The notes below the pieces were generated by a model, which worked only from the letters and a program-made list of their open reading frames with translations, was not told the origin of the DNA and made no database searches. DNA of 64,000 nucleotides from Protea cynaroides (taxonomy: Eukaryota; Streptophyta; Magnoliopsida; Proteales; Proteaceae), in assembly GCA_028583415.1 (NCBI GenBank), contig CM053274.1, positions 91,023,549 through 91,087,548 of the forward strand, written 5' to 3'. Below, one piece after another: positions 23,321 to 36,628 of this stretch (positions are counted from its first letter, which is position 1; each line of letters begins with the position of its first letter). The translations under genes and the position numbers were made by a program.

Positions 23321-24371
23321 TTAATTAGATGCTGCTTCCTTATTGTTCATTGGTAAGTAGCCTTGATGCTTTAAGTACCATAATACCCCTTCCGCTGCAT
23401 GCTCTGCTGCAGCTTTCTTGCTTGGCCTAGGTTCACTAAAACACTCAACAACCGTTTTTGAAGCCTCATCCATTTCAACAGTTACCTTGAAAATGAACCT
23501 GTGTAAAATTCAGACTGGGCATTTTCAGAGAAAAAGAATTTCCAAAGAGGTTTGATGACTTCGATCTGCTAAAAGTTGAAATTTTTTGTTAGTAATTCCT
23601 GGTTCCATGTTCCAGGGTATTTTAGATACCCAGGAGATTTGGTAGGCTGAAAAATCAAATATTTTGGATGGCCCCTCATTTGATCATTGGATCTCAGGAT
23701 TTTGATCCTTGTTTCTCAAAATCCAAAATAATATGACAGTTATGGAGGGGCCAGAAGGGAGGATGCCCCTACCCAATTCATTGTGGGAATATATCAATAC
23801 CAGGTTGAATCAACTCAAGTCTTCAAACCTTGATCTTGTAGAATATAAGGGAAAAAAATTAAACAAATAAGGTTGGTGACTAAATGACAAAATGCCTTTG
23901 AACATATTCACTAGCATGGAAGAATGAACTTACATCTTGAGGTGATCTGGTCCATCCTCTTTGTAGCATTCAAAGGTAGGGAGTTTCCAATAATTAATGG
24001 CAAATATCTCATACAAAAGCGATTTAGCTGATCCTGTACACAAAACACCTGTACGAATCAAGAGCAAGAACTTGGTAAGATCTAAATGGTAAAGATAGGA
24101 TTTTGCTCATCGTGACTTGTACTACAACAATACCAGTGGGTTGTGAGTTTTTCAAGGAGCCGCTATTTTCATTGGAGTTGCTATCTTCCCTGGTTATGCC
24201 ACGATGGTTACTAGCTGGGGAAGCATCTTGTATCTTCAAGGCCTTGAAATCAATGCACTCAGGAACAACCACGTTAACGGGTGACTCATCGTATCCAATA
24301 AGCTTCGCTTCCTGTTTGTTGTTTGCCTTCAAAAATCTCTCTGTTCTGTTTTGCCGCCGGTAACCTTGCTC
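23321..24371 (-). other. DCL4: DCL4 last three exons: linker and terminal dsRNA-binding domain
   Basis: 24371-24134 (EQGYRRQNRTERFLKANN then EAKLIGYDESPVNVV), 24048-23934 (AKSLLYEIFAINYWKLPTF) and 23498-23321 (FKVTVEMDEASKTVVECFS, SKKAAAEHAAEGVLWYLKHQ). The last block is the canonical dsRBD helix, where KKAAAEHAA is the RNA-phosphate-contacting motif. The protein ends NKEAASN and TAA, with AATAAA-like signals immediately downstream. Splice phases 1 and 2 join exactly. Confidence 0.93.
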
Positions 24372-25430
24372 CTGTTACAGGGAAACAGAATTAACTCCTA
24401 AAAAATCTGGAGTTCATGGAATAGGGTCAAGAACCAAAGACCCATGGCTTCCCAGCCTGAGGATACAAGAAATACAACCCAGCCTGAGGATACAAGAAAT
24501 ACAACTTGCAATATAGTTCAATTCCAAACGAACAGTATAGCAACAGAGATTCAGAGAAATCAACAGCAGCTAACATCACCTAATTCCCAGAAATCACATT
24601 TTTTTTTTATCTCCCTTGATAAATTGAAGAAACTCAAAGAGGGTAAGAACAAACAGAATCACAGGATCGAAACCTGTAGAGAAGACATCAAAGGCAAGAT
24701 CCCAATTTATCTATGAGTTGATCCACAGGCAAAATGTCTCTGGAATTCTCTTTGGCTTTTGACAATGAAATCCGTTGCTCCATGGGGGTTTCAGAGCTGA
24801 GGAGTAAAATCACCTTGGCCACAGAAGGAAATCAAGAAATGCCACTGCTAGAAGCTCAGAATTCCTAGTCTTTCCGTACCCATGTGGGCAGGACTGCCCC
24901 ACAGCAAGCTACATGGCACTAAAGTGGGGACTCAGGGATTGGGTTGGGGGCAGTTGGAAGCAGTTAACAGTTGCATCTCGAGAGTTCGATCCAAATTCCC
25001 CAAAAATTCGATTTTGCAAGTGAATTAGGGAACCAATTATTAAAAAGTACACCCCCAACAAAATTTACTAAAGGGTTGTGCCGAAAGACCAATATGATCA
25101 GATGGAGGATGAAAATTTCATTCATCCCGTGAGTAAAATTTCCCACCACAAGGAGCTGTTGACCTGCAACTGGTTTGACGAAATTAATCCTGATCACCAT
25201 CAGCCTGTGTAGTTCTGTCCTGCAGACCTTGGGAAGAAAACAGGGGATACCCGATCTCGTTAAGATATGAGATGGGCCTTAAAGAGACAAATCAAGAATC
25301 AAGACCCATTATCAGGTCTTAGAGATCGTAAGAAAACTGGAACTAATAGATTAGAGTTTTCTGTTTAACAACACAAGAAGCCATTAATACTTATTGGACA
25401 TATCCAACTATGATTTGTGTAACACAATAG

Positions 25431-25481
<51 letters not shown>

Positions 25482-27669
25482 CGAATTAGTGTCTTGCTCC
25501 TCTCCTTGTAGCTTGTATTTACAGAAAATAGAAAACAACTACTAGATAGGATCTAGGACTTTACAAGTCAAGAGTCCTAATCATAAACTAAAGATAAAGT
25601 AAACTCAAAATAGGAAAATAAAACTAACAAGCTTAATTGGTAAAGGAAACTAATAAAACAAACTAATAATTTGACTATGTCAAAGCAGTTAGTTAAGTAG
25701 CATATTTAATGTCATTATGTTAACTCCCCCCCTCTCAAGTTGGAGCACGGGGGAATGTGAGAGCATTAGTTTGAAACAATGTAACAGTGGAAGCAGCAGC
25801 AGTATTTGTAGTAGCAGCAGAATATATAGCAATAGATAGCAGCAACATTATAGACCTACGTAGTAGACCCCAAAAAGAAAGTAGGCTCCAACACAATTGA
25901 AAAGGTAATAGAGGTAGTAAAGGTTGCATCACGTACAGGTAGTAGAGACTGCATCATGTGCAGGTAGAAGAGTTTGCATCACGTGCAAGTAGTAGAGGTT
26001 ACATTACGTGTTGGCAGTAGAGCCTGCGTCACGTGCAGGTAGTAGTGGCTGCATCAGGTGCAGGTAGTTGAGATTGCATCATGTGCAACTATAGCAGGCT
26101 TCAGGTAGTAAACTTCATTATCAGTAGCAAGGAGTTAAGCTCCATCACGAGCAAGATAGCAGTAGGCTAAGCTCTCTTCAATGAGAAGACACAAACTTGA
26201 GCAGATATATATACAATCTCCCTTTCATGTGGAACATTCCACGTGGAAAAATTATGGCGGGAGACTTGAAGTCGTAGGGTATAGTTTAGAATATCAATAG
26301 GAACAAGACATCCAAATTTCAAAAACATCCAATGGCCAGATTAAAAAATATGGTGAAGTCCTAATGTGACTAAGAATAAGGTAATGATGCAAGTGGATTT
26401 TTTACATTAATTAAAAAGTCAAAGATCCAATCAGTAGATGTGGATAAAAAATGGCAGGCAAGTAGTTAATATAACTAGGATAAGTAATCAAAATTTAGGG
26501 ACAATCCAATGGTGGATATGAGAGATATCAAGAAACTCTAGTTGAGGTAAAATTCCTTGATTCAAATGCAGGAGGCTAGTAGCAGTAGTCAGATCAGTAT
26601 TGCAGGCAGCAAATCACCAGATCAGATCGATAGTAGTAGTAGTAGAACAACAACATTAGCAGATCAAAACCATATCAGATTAATAGCAGTAACAGGATAG
26701 CTGCAGTAGCAGATCAAAACCACATCGGATCATATCTATATAGATCGATAGTAGCAACCAGTAGCAGCAGCAGATTTGAGCAAAATAGTATATCAGCTAC
26801 TTGCAAGAAGATTTGATCGATGGCAGAGAGCAGATCAGTGTTGACAGCTGTTAGCATCACCGACAAGGAAATCCAGCCCATAGTGCTATTGCTATGGGCC
26901 GTGGGTCCCATATTTAGTTATATTTAATTTCCTTTATTGTCTAGATTTCTTTCTCTTGTTAGAATGAATTGTTAGGAAAGTTTCCTATTGGTTGCTATTC
27001 CTAAATTGTGTCTATCATTATAAATAAAAGAATATTAGAGGAGGAGAGTATGCAAGTTGTCTCTCTCCTCTCTCTAAGGAGTCAATTTCTCTTCTACTTC
27101 TCCTCTCTTCTTCTTTCTTCTTCTGCGGTTCTGTTTTTTGATTATCTTTTATTTTTTTACAGTAAAAACAGCAACAGTAAATCAGCAATGTAGTAGCAAG
27201 TCAGTAGTGCAGTTCAGATCAGCGAAAATAGTAGAAGCAGTCACAATAAAAAAACAGATCTTCATTCAGCAGCAGCTTGAGATCAGTTAGATCTGATCAA
27301 ATCAGATCAGTATCGACAGCACTAAGTAGAGTAGAGTAGCAACAGCAGATCGAGATCAGTAGACCAGATCACTAGTAATCAGATTAGTAGATGAGTAATA
27401 TTGATGTGAGAAGAACACATCGGTAGATAAATAGTAGCAGCAGCAAAATTGCAGTAGGTCAGATGAACAGCAGTAGATCAGATCTCTGCAGATCAGAACA
27501 GATCTGAGAAACAAATCATGATGGCAGTAGCAAGTACTTAAGAACAATAGTAAATCATCAAAGGCAACAATGGTGGCTGCACACCATGATGAAGAACTTT
27601 AGATGACTCTCAAAACGGCACCCATTCTAATACTATGTAACAAAATAGAAAATAAGAGAAGAAATAAAT

Positions 27670-27711
<42 letters not shown>

Positions 27712-30700
27712 ATCGAATTAGTGTCTGGATCCTCTCCTTGTAGCTTGTATTTATAGAAGAAAACAACTACTAGATAGGATCTAGGACTATACAAGTCAGA
27801 ACCTAGTAAAAAACTAAAGATAAAGTAAACTCAAAATAGGAAAACGACTCAAAATAGGAAAACGAAATTAACAAACTTAATTGGTAAAGGAAACCAATAA
27901 AGCAAACTAATAAACTTAGTAGTCTATTAGTCCACAAGATTAGTTAGTCAAAGTAGTTAGGTAGCATATTTCATGTCATTACGCTAATAATGTGTTTTTG
28001 AACAATGTTTTGAACATTAGTTGAAAAAGCCAGATGTTTTTGAAGAACTTGAACAATAAAAAGCCAAAAACCAAGTTCCTTTAGACTAGTGGTGTAAGGT
28101 GTGTTTAGTAAAAGGTTTTAGAACATGGGATTGTATCCCGACCCTGATCTGGATCAAGATCGATCCCAAAATTCTCAGGCATTGCTTAACAATGCTTGAA
28201 ACTATCCTTGCCAACCATGCCGACACAAGTACTGTACTGTATGGGATCAGCAATTCTGTCCATTCCAATCCTATCCCTAAAATGATGATTGAGTATGCCC
28301 AACTCTAACTTGGACTAATATGACCCAAGAATCAGGATTAGCAACCCATGACCTGGAGAATTTTGGTTTTAGTAGGCTGAATTCCATGTAGCTTTTGAGA
28401 AGCACTTTTTTTCTTGTTTACTCGAATGGGTAAAAAAAATCCTTTTCATGAAACAAAAATGATTTTCTACCGTTTTTCTGTTTTGGAAGTGGTAGAACAT
28501 GCTAGTGCGTCTAAATGATTCTAATACATGGGCAGTCTATTACATGCATTTAAAAAATGCCCATAATACCTTTAATGGGTTCAAGTTTCAAGTTAGTCAC
28601 CATGTGCAAAAAAAAAAAAAAAGGCTAAAAGTTAGGACCTATAGTAAGAAACATGGTCCCTTGCTCACATGTCAAGTTTCAATCCTAACAGAGTTGGCCA
28701 TGTGGTGATATAAAACACTTAAAACAATTTAAAAAAAATTAAACAAATGAATAGCAAAAAAATACAAGGTAATGCCAAGAGGCCATGCTTCCAACACGAA
28801 CCACAAAGTAGGCTCTTCCTAGGTGGCTTACAAATAAATATCGGCCACGTGGCAGCTCAATTGGGAGCCAAATTTGTGAACAGATAAACCCAAGGTCCTC
28901 ACATATCAAATTTCAACCTAAATGGAATCTACTTAGTGGTAAAACAGAGCTTTGAAAAATTAGGACTTTAGGAGAGTGCACAGTGGTGGTCGTAATATGG
29001 TAGACATGTGTGGACATAAATAGGGATACATGGGAATATGTGTGGGCTATGGCTATTCCAAACCATTTTAAGCGATTGTACCACCAGCATACTATAGCTG
29101 GTGGTAGTAGGTGGGGTAAGCGATAGTAACGCTAGCTGTACTATCGCTGGCGGTAATTGGTGGTAGTAGTTGGTGAACTTTATTAGGATGTTTGGGATTT
29201 TATCTTATTGTATTTTCCTTTTATATTCAATTTAGGTCTTCTATTTGAACCTCTTGTATCCTATCATTCTATTATGACTTTCACATTGAAAGAATAAAAG
29301 ATCTATTGTGTCTTCTTCTTCTCTTCTCAATTTTATCAATAAAGGATCTATTTTGTCTTCTTCTCTTCTCAATTTTATCATGGTATCAGAGCAGATTCTT
29401 TGAATCAATCTAAGAATTTCTCTTCGGATCTCATAACAAGTATCGGCATCTCTGTAGCAAGCATAGGCATCTCTGTCTCTCTCTATTAGCACCTCATCAT
29501 TGCAAATTGCAGAAATCCTCCCATCGGTTTGTTCTCCTCTTTGCATTGAAAAAGGGAGAAATAACAACTGGTAATTTCTTATGGCTTTACGGTATCAATT
29601 CGAGCCACTTAGAGGATTGATTTTGCATCAGACTGCTCTCCCCTCTGTAGATGCTACCATTCGAGAACTGATTACTAAAGAGACACGGTTCAAAGTTGCT
29701 CATGCCAACGCATCTCAACCATCTGTTTGTAGCCTCCTCCATGCCTCTGTTACCCACTCCTATGACCAACCTTTTGTTCAGGTTACAGGAAAACCAAAAC
29801 CTCGGGTTGGAATAGATGTGTAGTTTTTGTAGACAAAAGAAGCACTGAAAATTCAGCTGTCCTAAACTCCAAAAGGACTGCTTCCCCATTTTTACTCAGC
29901 AGTTCAAGTCATCATCACCTCGTCCTGGGTATTAGCAATTTCCACAGGGTCCAACGCTACTTGCAACACCAACTACAGCGGCATCATCTCCCAGCCTCCA
30001 TGGTCCAGTCAACGATTGAGCAGATACAGTCTATGTTATCTCCATCCTCTTCGGATCAGATGCATGTCTCTGCTATGACCACTGCCCACTCAGGTTTAGT
30101 CGGATCATCCACTTCTCATTTAATCTCTAATCAGTGGATTTTTGACACTGGTTCTTCTCATTACATGACTCTTAACGTTTCTTCTCTTAGTAGTTGCCAT
30201 ATCCCATCTTCTTTAGTAAGTATCTTAACCGCTAATGGTTCTCCCATGCGTGTTGAGTCTGTTGGTTCTATCTGTTTCTCTATTCTATCTTTGCCTAATG
30301 TTTTTCATATACCTCAATTATCTCTTGATTTACTTTCCATAACTCAATTGACTGACTCTGGATATGATGTTCTTCTTTCATTTTCTGGCTGTATTGTGTA
30401 GGATCAGGAGTCACAAAAGCTGGTTGGGACTGGGCATAGAGCTGGACGTCTTTATGTATTAGACAATTTGCACATTCCTGTTTCTACATCCTCTGGTTTT
30501 TCTTCTTTTCATTTGAGTTGTAATTCTTCCCCGTTTTATTTGTGGCATTCTAGACTGGGACACATATATGACACTATTTTGAAACAATTAAGTGTTACTG
30601 GTTGTTTGGGAAAAATTTCTTTCCTTTTTTTGGGTAAATAAAAATTTCTTGACTTGATAGTGATGTATCCTTTTGTAAAGGTTGTAAACTTGCTAAAATG

Positions 30701-33700
30701 TCTGCTTTACTGTTTAACACTAGCATATCATTATCCTCTTCCCCTTTCTCACTTGTGCATACTGATGTTTGGGGACCCTTTAAGGTTACCAAAGGTAGGT
30801 CTGTTTACTATGTTTCGCTTATTGATGATTACAACATATATTGTTGGTTATTTCTTATGAATCGCAAGTCTGATTTCTTTTCTATTTATCAGAACTTTCA
30901 TACTATGGTTACACACAGTTCTCCACCACAATTAAGATTCTCCAATCTGTTTTGGGTGGTGAATGCGTTTTAGGGGACTTCAAATTTTTTTTTTTTTGCT
31001 TCTTGTGGCACTATTTATCAATCTTCCTTTTCTGAAACACCACAACAAAATGATGTTGTAGAAACGAAACATCGTTACATCATTGAAACCACTCGTGCTT
31101 TGTTGTTATCTGTATCTGTTCCCACTACCTTTTAGGGTGAGGCTACTCTAACTGCTATCTTTCTTATTAATCGAATGCCTACACCTATCTTGTCTGGTAT
31201 TTCTCCCTATGAAAAGTTATTTGACCATGTGCCTAATTACTCATTGCTTCGTGTGTTTGGTTTTGCTTGCTTTGTTTTATTGGCAAAGCCAGATCGTAGT
31301 AAACTAACTACTCGTTCCACCTTGTGTGTGTTCTTGGGATATGGGATTCATCAAAAGGGTTACAGATGTTATGATCCTGTGCCTAATAAATTGTATGTGT
31401 CTCGTCATGTGGTTTTTCTTGAGCATATTCCATATTACACTATTCCTACAAATGTAGCTCCTGTCTTTAAGGAGGAACTAGTTTTATTTGACCCCTTCCC
31501 TGAAACTGTTTCCTCTGAAAAAATTGTCCTCCACCCTTGAATCTCTTCTACTCTTTAATATTGACTCTGCTTCCCCTCCCCCTATGGCTCCTTTTCCTAA
31601 CGTTTATTCTTGCAGGTTGAATGTGCCCTCCAGCTCTAATGTCCCTGTACCCGATCCACCTCTTGTGCCAACCGACACAGCAGCACCTGAATGACGGTAT
31701 CCCTCTCGCACTCGTGTCACTCCTAATGGTCTTAGTCTATCTACCACCTGTTTTTCTCCATCTTATCGATCATTTCTTACTTCTATTCACTCCTTTTATG
31801 AAACTAAGTCTCATACAAAAGCATGTACTGATCCCCTTTGGATGAAGGCCATTCAAGATGAGCTATCTGCTCTTCATCAGACTGGTATTTGGGAATTGGT
31901 GCTGAAGCCCATTGACAAAAATATTATTGGTTGCAAATGGGTTTTTAAAGTCAAGACCAACTCTGATGGTTCCCTTGAGCGCTACAAAACTCGCCTTGTT
32001 GCAAAAGGATTTTCACAGGAATATGGTATTGATTATGAGGAGACCTTCGCTCTTGTTGCTAAAATGACGATGGTTCGCACATTGATCTCTGTTGATGCTG
32101 TACGGCAATGACCTCTCTTCCAAATGGATGTCAAGAATGCTTTCTTACATGGGCATTTAACTGAAGAAGTTTATATGAAACCTCCCCCAGGTCTCTATCA
32201 TCCCACTAGTCATGTTCCTCATTTACACCGTGCTCTTTATGGCCTTAAGCAAGCTCCTCGTGCATGGTTTGAAAGATTTCACCTGGCTGTTTCACACATT
32301 GGCTTCACTTTAAGTGCTCATGACCCTGCACTATTCATTCGCCCCTCTTTCACTGGTCCCATTATACTACTTTTGTATGTTGATGATGCGATTATTACCG
32401 GTGCTAATCCTTCTGGTATTGAGGAAGTCAAAAAACATCTCTTGGGTGAATTTTCCATGAAAGACTTGGGCTTACTTCGTTATTTTTTGGGCATAAAGGT
32501 TGCTCATTCCCCTAAGGGCTATCTTCTCTCTCAGTCGAAGTATGCCTCTGATATTATTAGCCGTGCAAGGCTTTCTGATGACCGAGTTGCTGCTACTCTA
32601 GTTGAGTTGAATGTTAAGTTCTCTGCTTCTGATGGTGTACCATTGGAAGATCCTACCTTATACCGTGAGTTAGTCGGTTGCTTAGTTTATCTGACAGTAA
32701 CTAGACCAGATATTGCTTTCGCTATTCATATGGTTAGCTAGTTTGTCTCTGCTCCTCGATCGACTCACTGGGCGGCACTACTTTACATTTTTCGTTATAT
32801 TAGAGGTACTCTGTTTCATGGATTACTAGACTCATCTACCTCCACTTTGGATCTCAGTGCCTATGCTGATGCTGATTGGGCTGGCGATGTCATGATCGCA
32901 AATCTACCTCTGGGGTATGTTTCTTCTTGCGAGATTATTTGGTTTCTTGGTGCAGCAAGAAACAAATTGTGATTGCTCGCTCTTCTGCTGAGGTTGAGTA
33001 TAGAGCCATGGCTCACTCCACTACAGAGATCATATGGCTTTGCTAGCTATTGTCTGATTTGGGTGTTCTACAATCTAGTTCTACCCCGCTGTACTGTGAC
33101 AACAATAATGCTATCCAAATTGCTCATTTCTGTCTTCCATGAGCAAACGAAACACGTTGAGATTGATTGTCACTTTGTACGTCATCACCTTTAGGCAGGC
33201 TCTATTAGTTTACCCTTTGTAGTCTCCAGTCTTCAGTTGGTGGATTTTTTTTACCAAAGCTCATCCTGTGGCTCACTTTCAGTTTCTACTTGGCAAACTC
33301 ATGTTGATATCTCCTGCTTCGTCATGAGTTTGAAGGGGGGTGTAAGCGATTGTACCACCAGCATACTATTGCTGGCAGTAGTAGGTGGGGTAAGCGATAG
33401 TACCGCCAGCTGTACTATTGCTGGCGGTAGTAGGTGAACTTTATTAGGATGTTTTGGATTTTATCTTATTGTATTTTCCTTTTATATTCAAGCTAGGTCT
33501 TCTATTTAAACCTCTTGTATCCTATCATTCTATTATAACTTTCACATTGAAAGAATAAAGGATCTATTGTGTCTTCTTCTTCTCTTCTCAATTTTATTAT
33601 TAAAGGATCTATTGTGTCTTCTTCTTCTAATCTCAATTTTATCAACCATGTCCTCTATATCCAAGTGTTGAAATAGCCAAATCATCTGTCCACATGGCAG

Positions 33701-34660
33701 AATGAGGGTGGGTCCAGTAGGAATGCCTCCCTAGGTGAACCGCACAAAGGTCATTTTGCCTAATGGCGATATGCTATATTTTTAAATTTTAATCTAAATT
33801 TTAACATGGATAATCCCAACATTTCCATATATATTAGAAGGCCAGAATCACCACAGCATCCTACTAAGTGGAAAATAGGTGGCCACACAAGAAGCCCTTT
33901 CCGTGTAGACCATGCAAAGAACATAAATTACATTAATGGAACATATACCGTTCGATCTTTTCTACCACCTTTGGGTCAGCATTGTGCAGTAACAGTGTAA
34001 TACTGCTTGATCATTTCTACTAACATCAAGGCATCATTGAAACTCCTTCTATGATGGTCCTTCGTATAAAATAAATCACTGTTACTACTAAAATTTGGCC
34101 TATTTTCATCATGTTCCAATTCTACCTTACTGGGTAAGTGAAATTTGCTTATTTAACTGGGTATGGAGCACTATATTCAGACTCATTTAATCGAATATTG
34201 AATATTCATCAAATGGACATACAGATTCCTATGAGGGATATTTGGCCGAATAAGATCTAGGCACTTATATGTAGACTAGTCAATGAAACATATAAGTTAT
34301 GGGAAGACCAAGACACAAAATAGTGGTTAATAATAGGGACTGACTTTTTTTTTCCTGACATATTACAGCAATGAGTACCACTTACACAGTTAAAACTGAT
34401 TCGATGAAGTTGTCCAAGTGATTTGTATGGACAATAGGATGAATGTGTTTTATATACAACAATGCATTTTCTGTGAGTGACAATATATAGACTTCTGTAT
34501 TGTAAGCTAGAACAAGGACTAAGAAATATTAGTTATAAATTCTGAACCAAACTTGTTTCCTCAAAATATATATCTGTAAGGCTATTTTTGGATGTCAAGA
34601 AAAGAAAAGAAAAAACAGCATAATACAAAACTAATGATGAAAAAATTATCGCTTTATGTT

Positions 34661-34691
<31 letters not shown>

Positions 34692-36589
34692 ATATTTTTC
34701 TTTTCTTTCATTTTCTTGGTATACAAACACAGCCTAAAAGAAAGGGAGTTAGTGATTCCAGGGCTACGCTCAATGCCAGGTTTTCTGTTCCTAGAAAATC
34801 AGAAGATTTTGCATACCAAATTTTCTGTGGTTACTGTTTACTGCCTTTTTGGATATCTTTCAATCTTGGATATAGGCTTTAAAGACCACACATTCAAAAC
34901 TACCCTTTCTGAGATTTTTCCTTTGTGTGTTTATTGATTTAACAAACTCATGCATGATATGGGGTCTTTGCTAGTACTAATAGATAAGGGAGGCTACTTG
35001 CTTATAAATTATTGGTAATCAAGAGGCCTACCAAGTTTGAGGATAGCATATTTCTCTCTTTTGAGATTATAATAAAATCTGCTGCTATTACCTAAAGCCT
35101 ACAGTACTATGTTCATGTATAAAGAGGCTATAAAGAGTACTTGGCGAGGATATCAACCATAAGAAACAGTGAAACACAATAGAGGAGTAAAAGCTTCACC
35201 TGAAGTCTCAAAAATATTTGCTGTGCAGCCATTCTCTTAGCAATTCTCTTGCTGGGGTTTGTCACACTAATACTTTCAATACCTTTTCCAATGACAACAC
35301 ATGCTTGAACTTCAAAAGCTTCCCTTATCTTCAAACTTGAAAAATGAAAACCCCAGTTATGGGACTGGCAAAGTTCTTGGAGCTCCCTAATAGGATTAAA
35401 CTGCAGGTCTGACAAGCTCATTATTGGGTCCACAAAAGATAGCATTAGTTTCCAAACACGGTTTAAGTCAAAACCAGTGTCAAGAAGCACAGCACCAACA
35501 CAAGATTCAACCAAATCACCAAGAACCTGAACCAAACAAAGAGCGATATTACGTTAGCCTAGAGTGATTTAATATTAATTCGCAGACAAGAACTGAATAA
35601 GCTTGATATTAATGGAAGAAACATATATCCGTTCATTTTCTGAATACTTTTATGCTTTTAATGTCAACAATATCTTCCCTATTAGGACATCTTAAAGTTC
35701 ATATTTCAAACATCACCACCTAGTTTCTGTCTCACCCATTGTATCAAGATTTTTTACTTTCACCTATCCAAAAAAAAAAAAAAAAAAAAAAAAATCCTTC
35801 AGGTCCTCACTTTCAATTTTAGATTCACCCTACAAGCTGGAAAAATATTTTATTTTATATTTTCTGTTCAGCTTACAATGAGTTTCTTTACAATCTATAG
35901 CCTGGCCATTCTTCCACCAGTTCATCTTTGCACTGTCATAGATTCCCTTTAAGATCGGAGAGTGTGGAAGCTATGAATCTCTATACTGCCATTGATAGTT
36001 GGGTAATGATCCAAGGACATTCTAGGAATGGAATAACTCAATTAAAAAAAAAAATTTAGATTGAATTTTAATCGTCCAACCACGATATGTACATACTGTT
36101 TTATATGCATACTTTGCATGTGCTTTTAACAGAGTGATGCAGACGATTAGATGCAATAGATCTAATCTGCCTCAGGATAAAGGCCCAAATAAAGAGCTAA
36201 GGCTGAGATTTTTTTTTTGTGGGTGGGGAGAGAAGAGGGGGGGGGGGATGGGAACAGATCTGTGATTTTTATGCTGAAAAGATCTGATGTTAGATTTCAT
36301 GGTTCAGATTTCAAGAGGATAAATACAAGATTTAAGTATCTGAAATTCCAGGTTTAGTAGGAAATGAATAGCTTAAAATTGAAATCAATGGATTAGATAT
36401 GGGAGAAGAAATAGGCGGCATCAATAGATAAGTTGTGGGAACTGGGAAGAGAAAATAGGAAACTTTGTCCTGAATTTAGGATTGATGGGGAAGAAAGGGT
36501 GGAGAGAGAGGAAACGTTGTGCAGTCCAAGGAAAGAAAAGAAAAGTTAGCTACGCAAGAGAGAAAGAGGAGAAAATAGTAATGTAAAGG

Positions 36590-36628
<39 letters not shown>

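Noticed and set aside
25735..27547. Triplet-repeat (CAG/GTA) blocks as a possible poly-amino-acid gene or CRISPR-like array
   Set aside because: Spacing is irregular, there are no unique spacers, and it is enclosed by matching LTRs with primer and purine tracts.
29581..33194. Possible functional retrotransposon polyprotein
   Set aside because: Multiple stops and frameshifts, and most of gag is missing; described only as a decayed copy.
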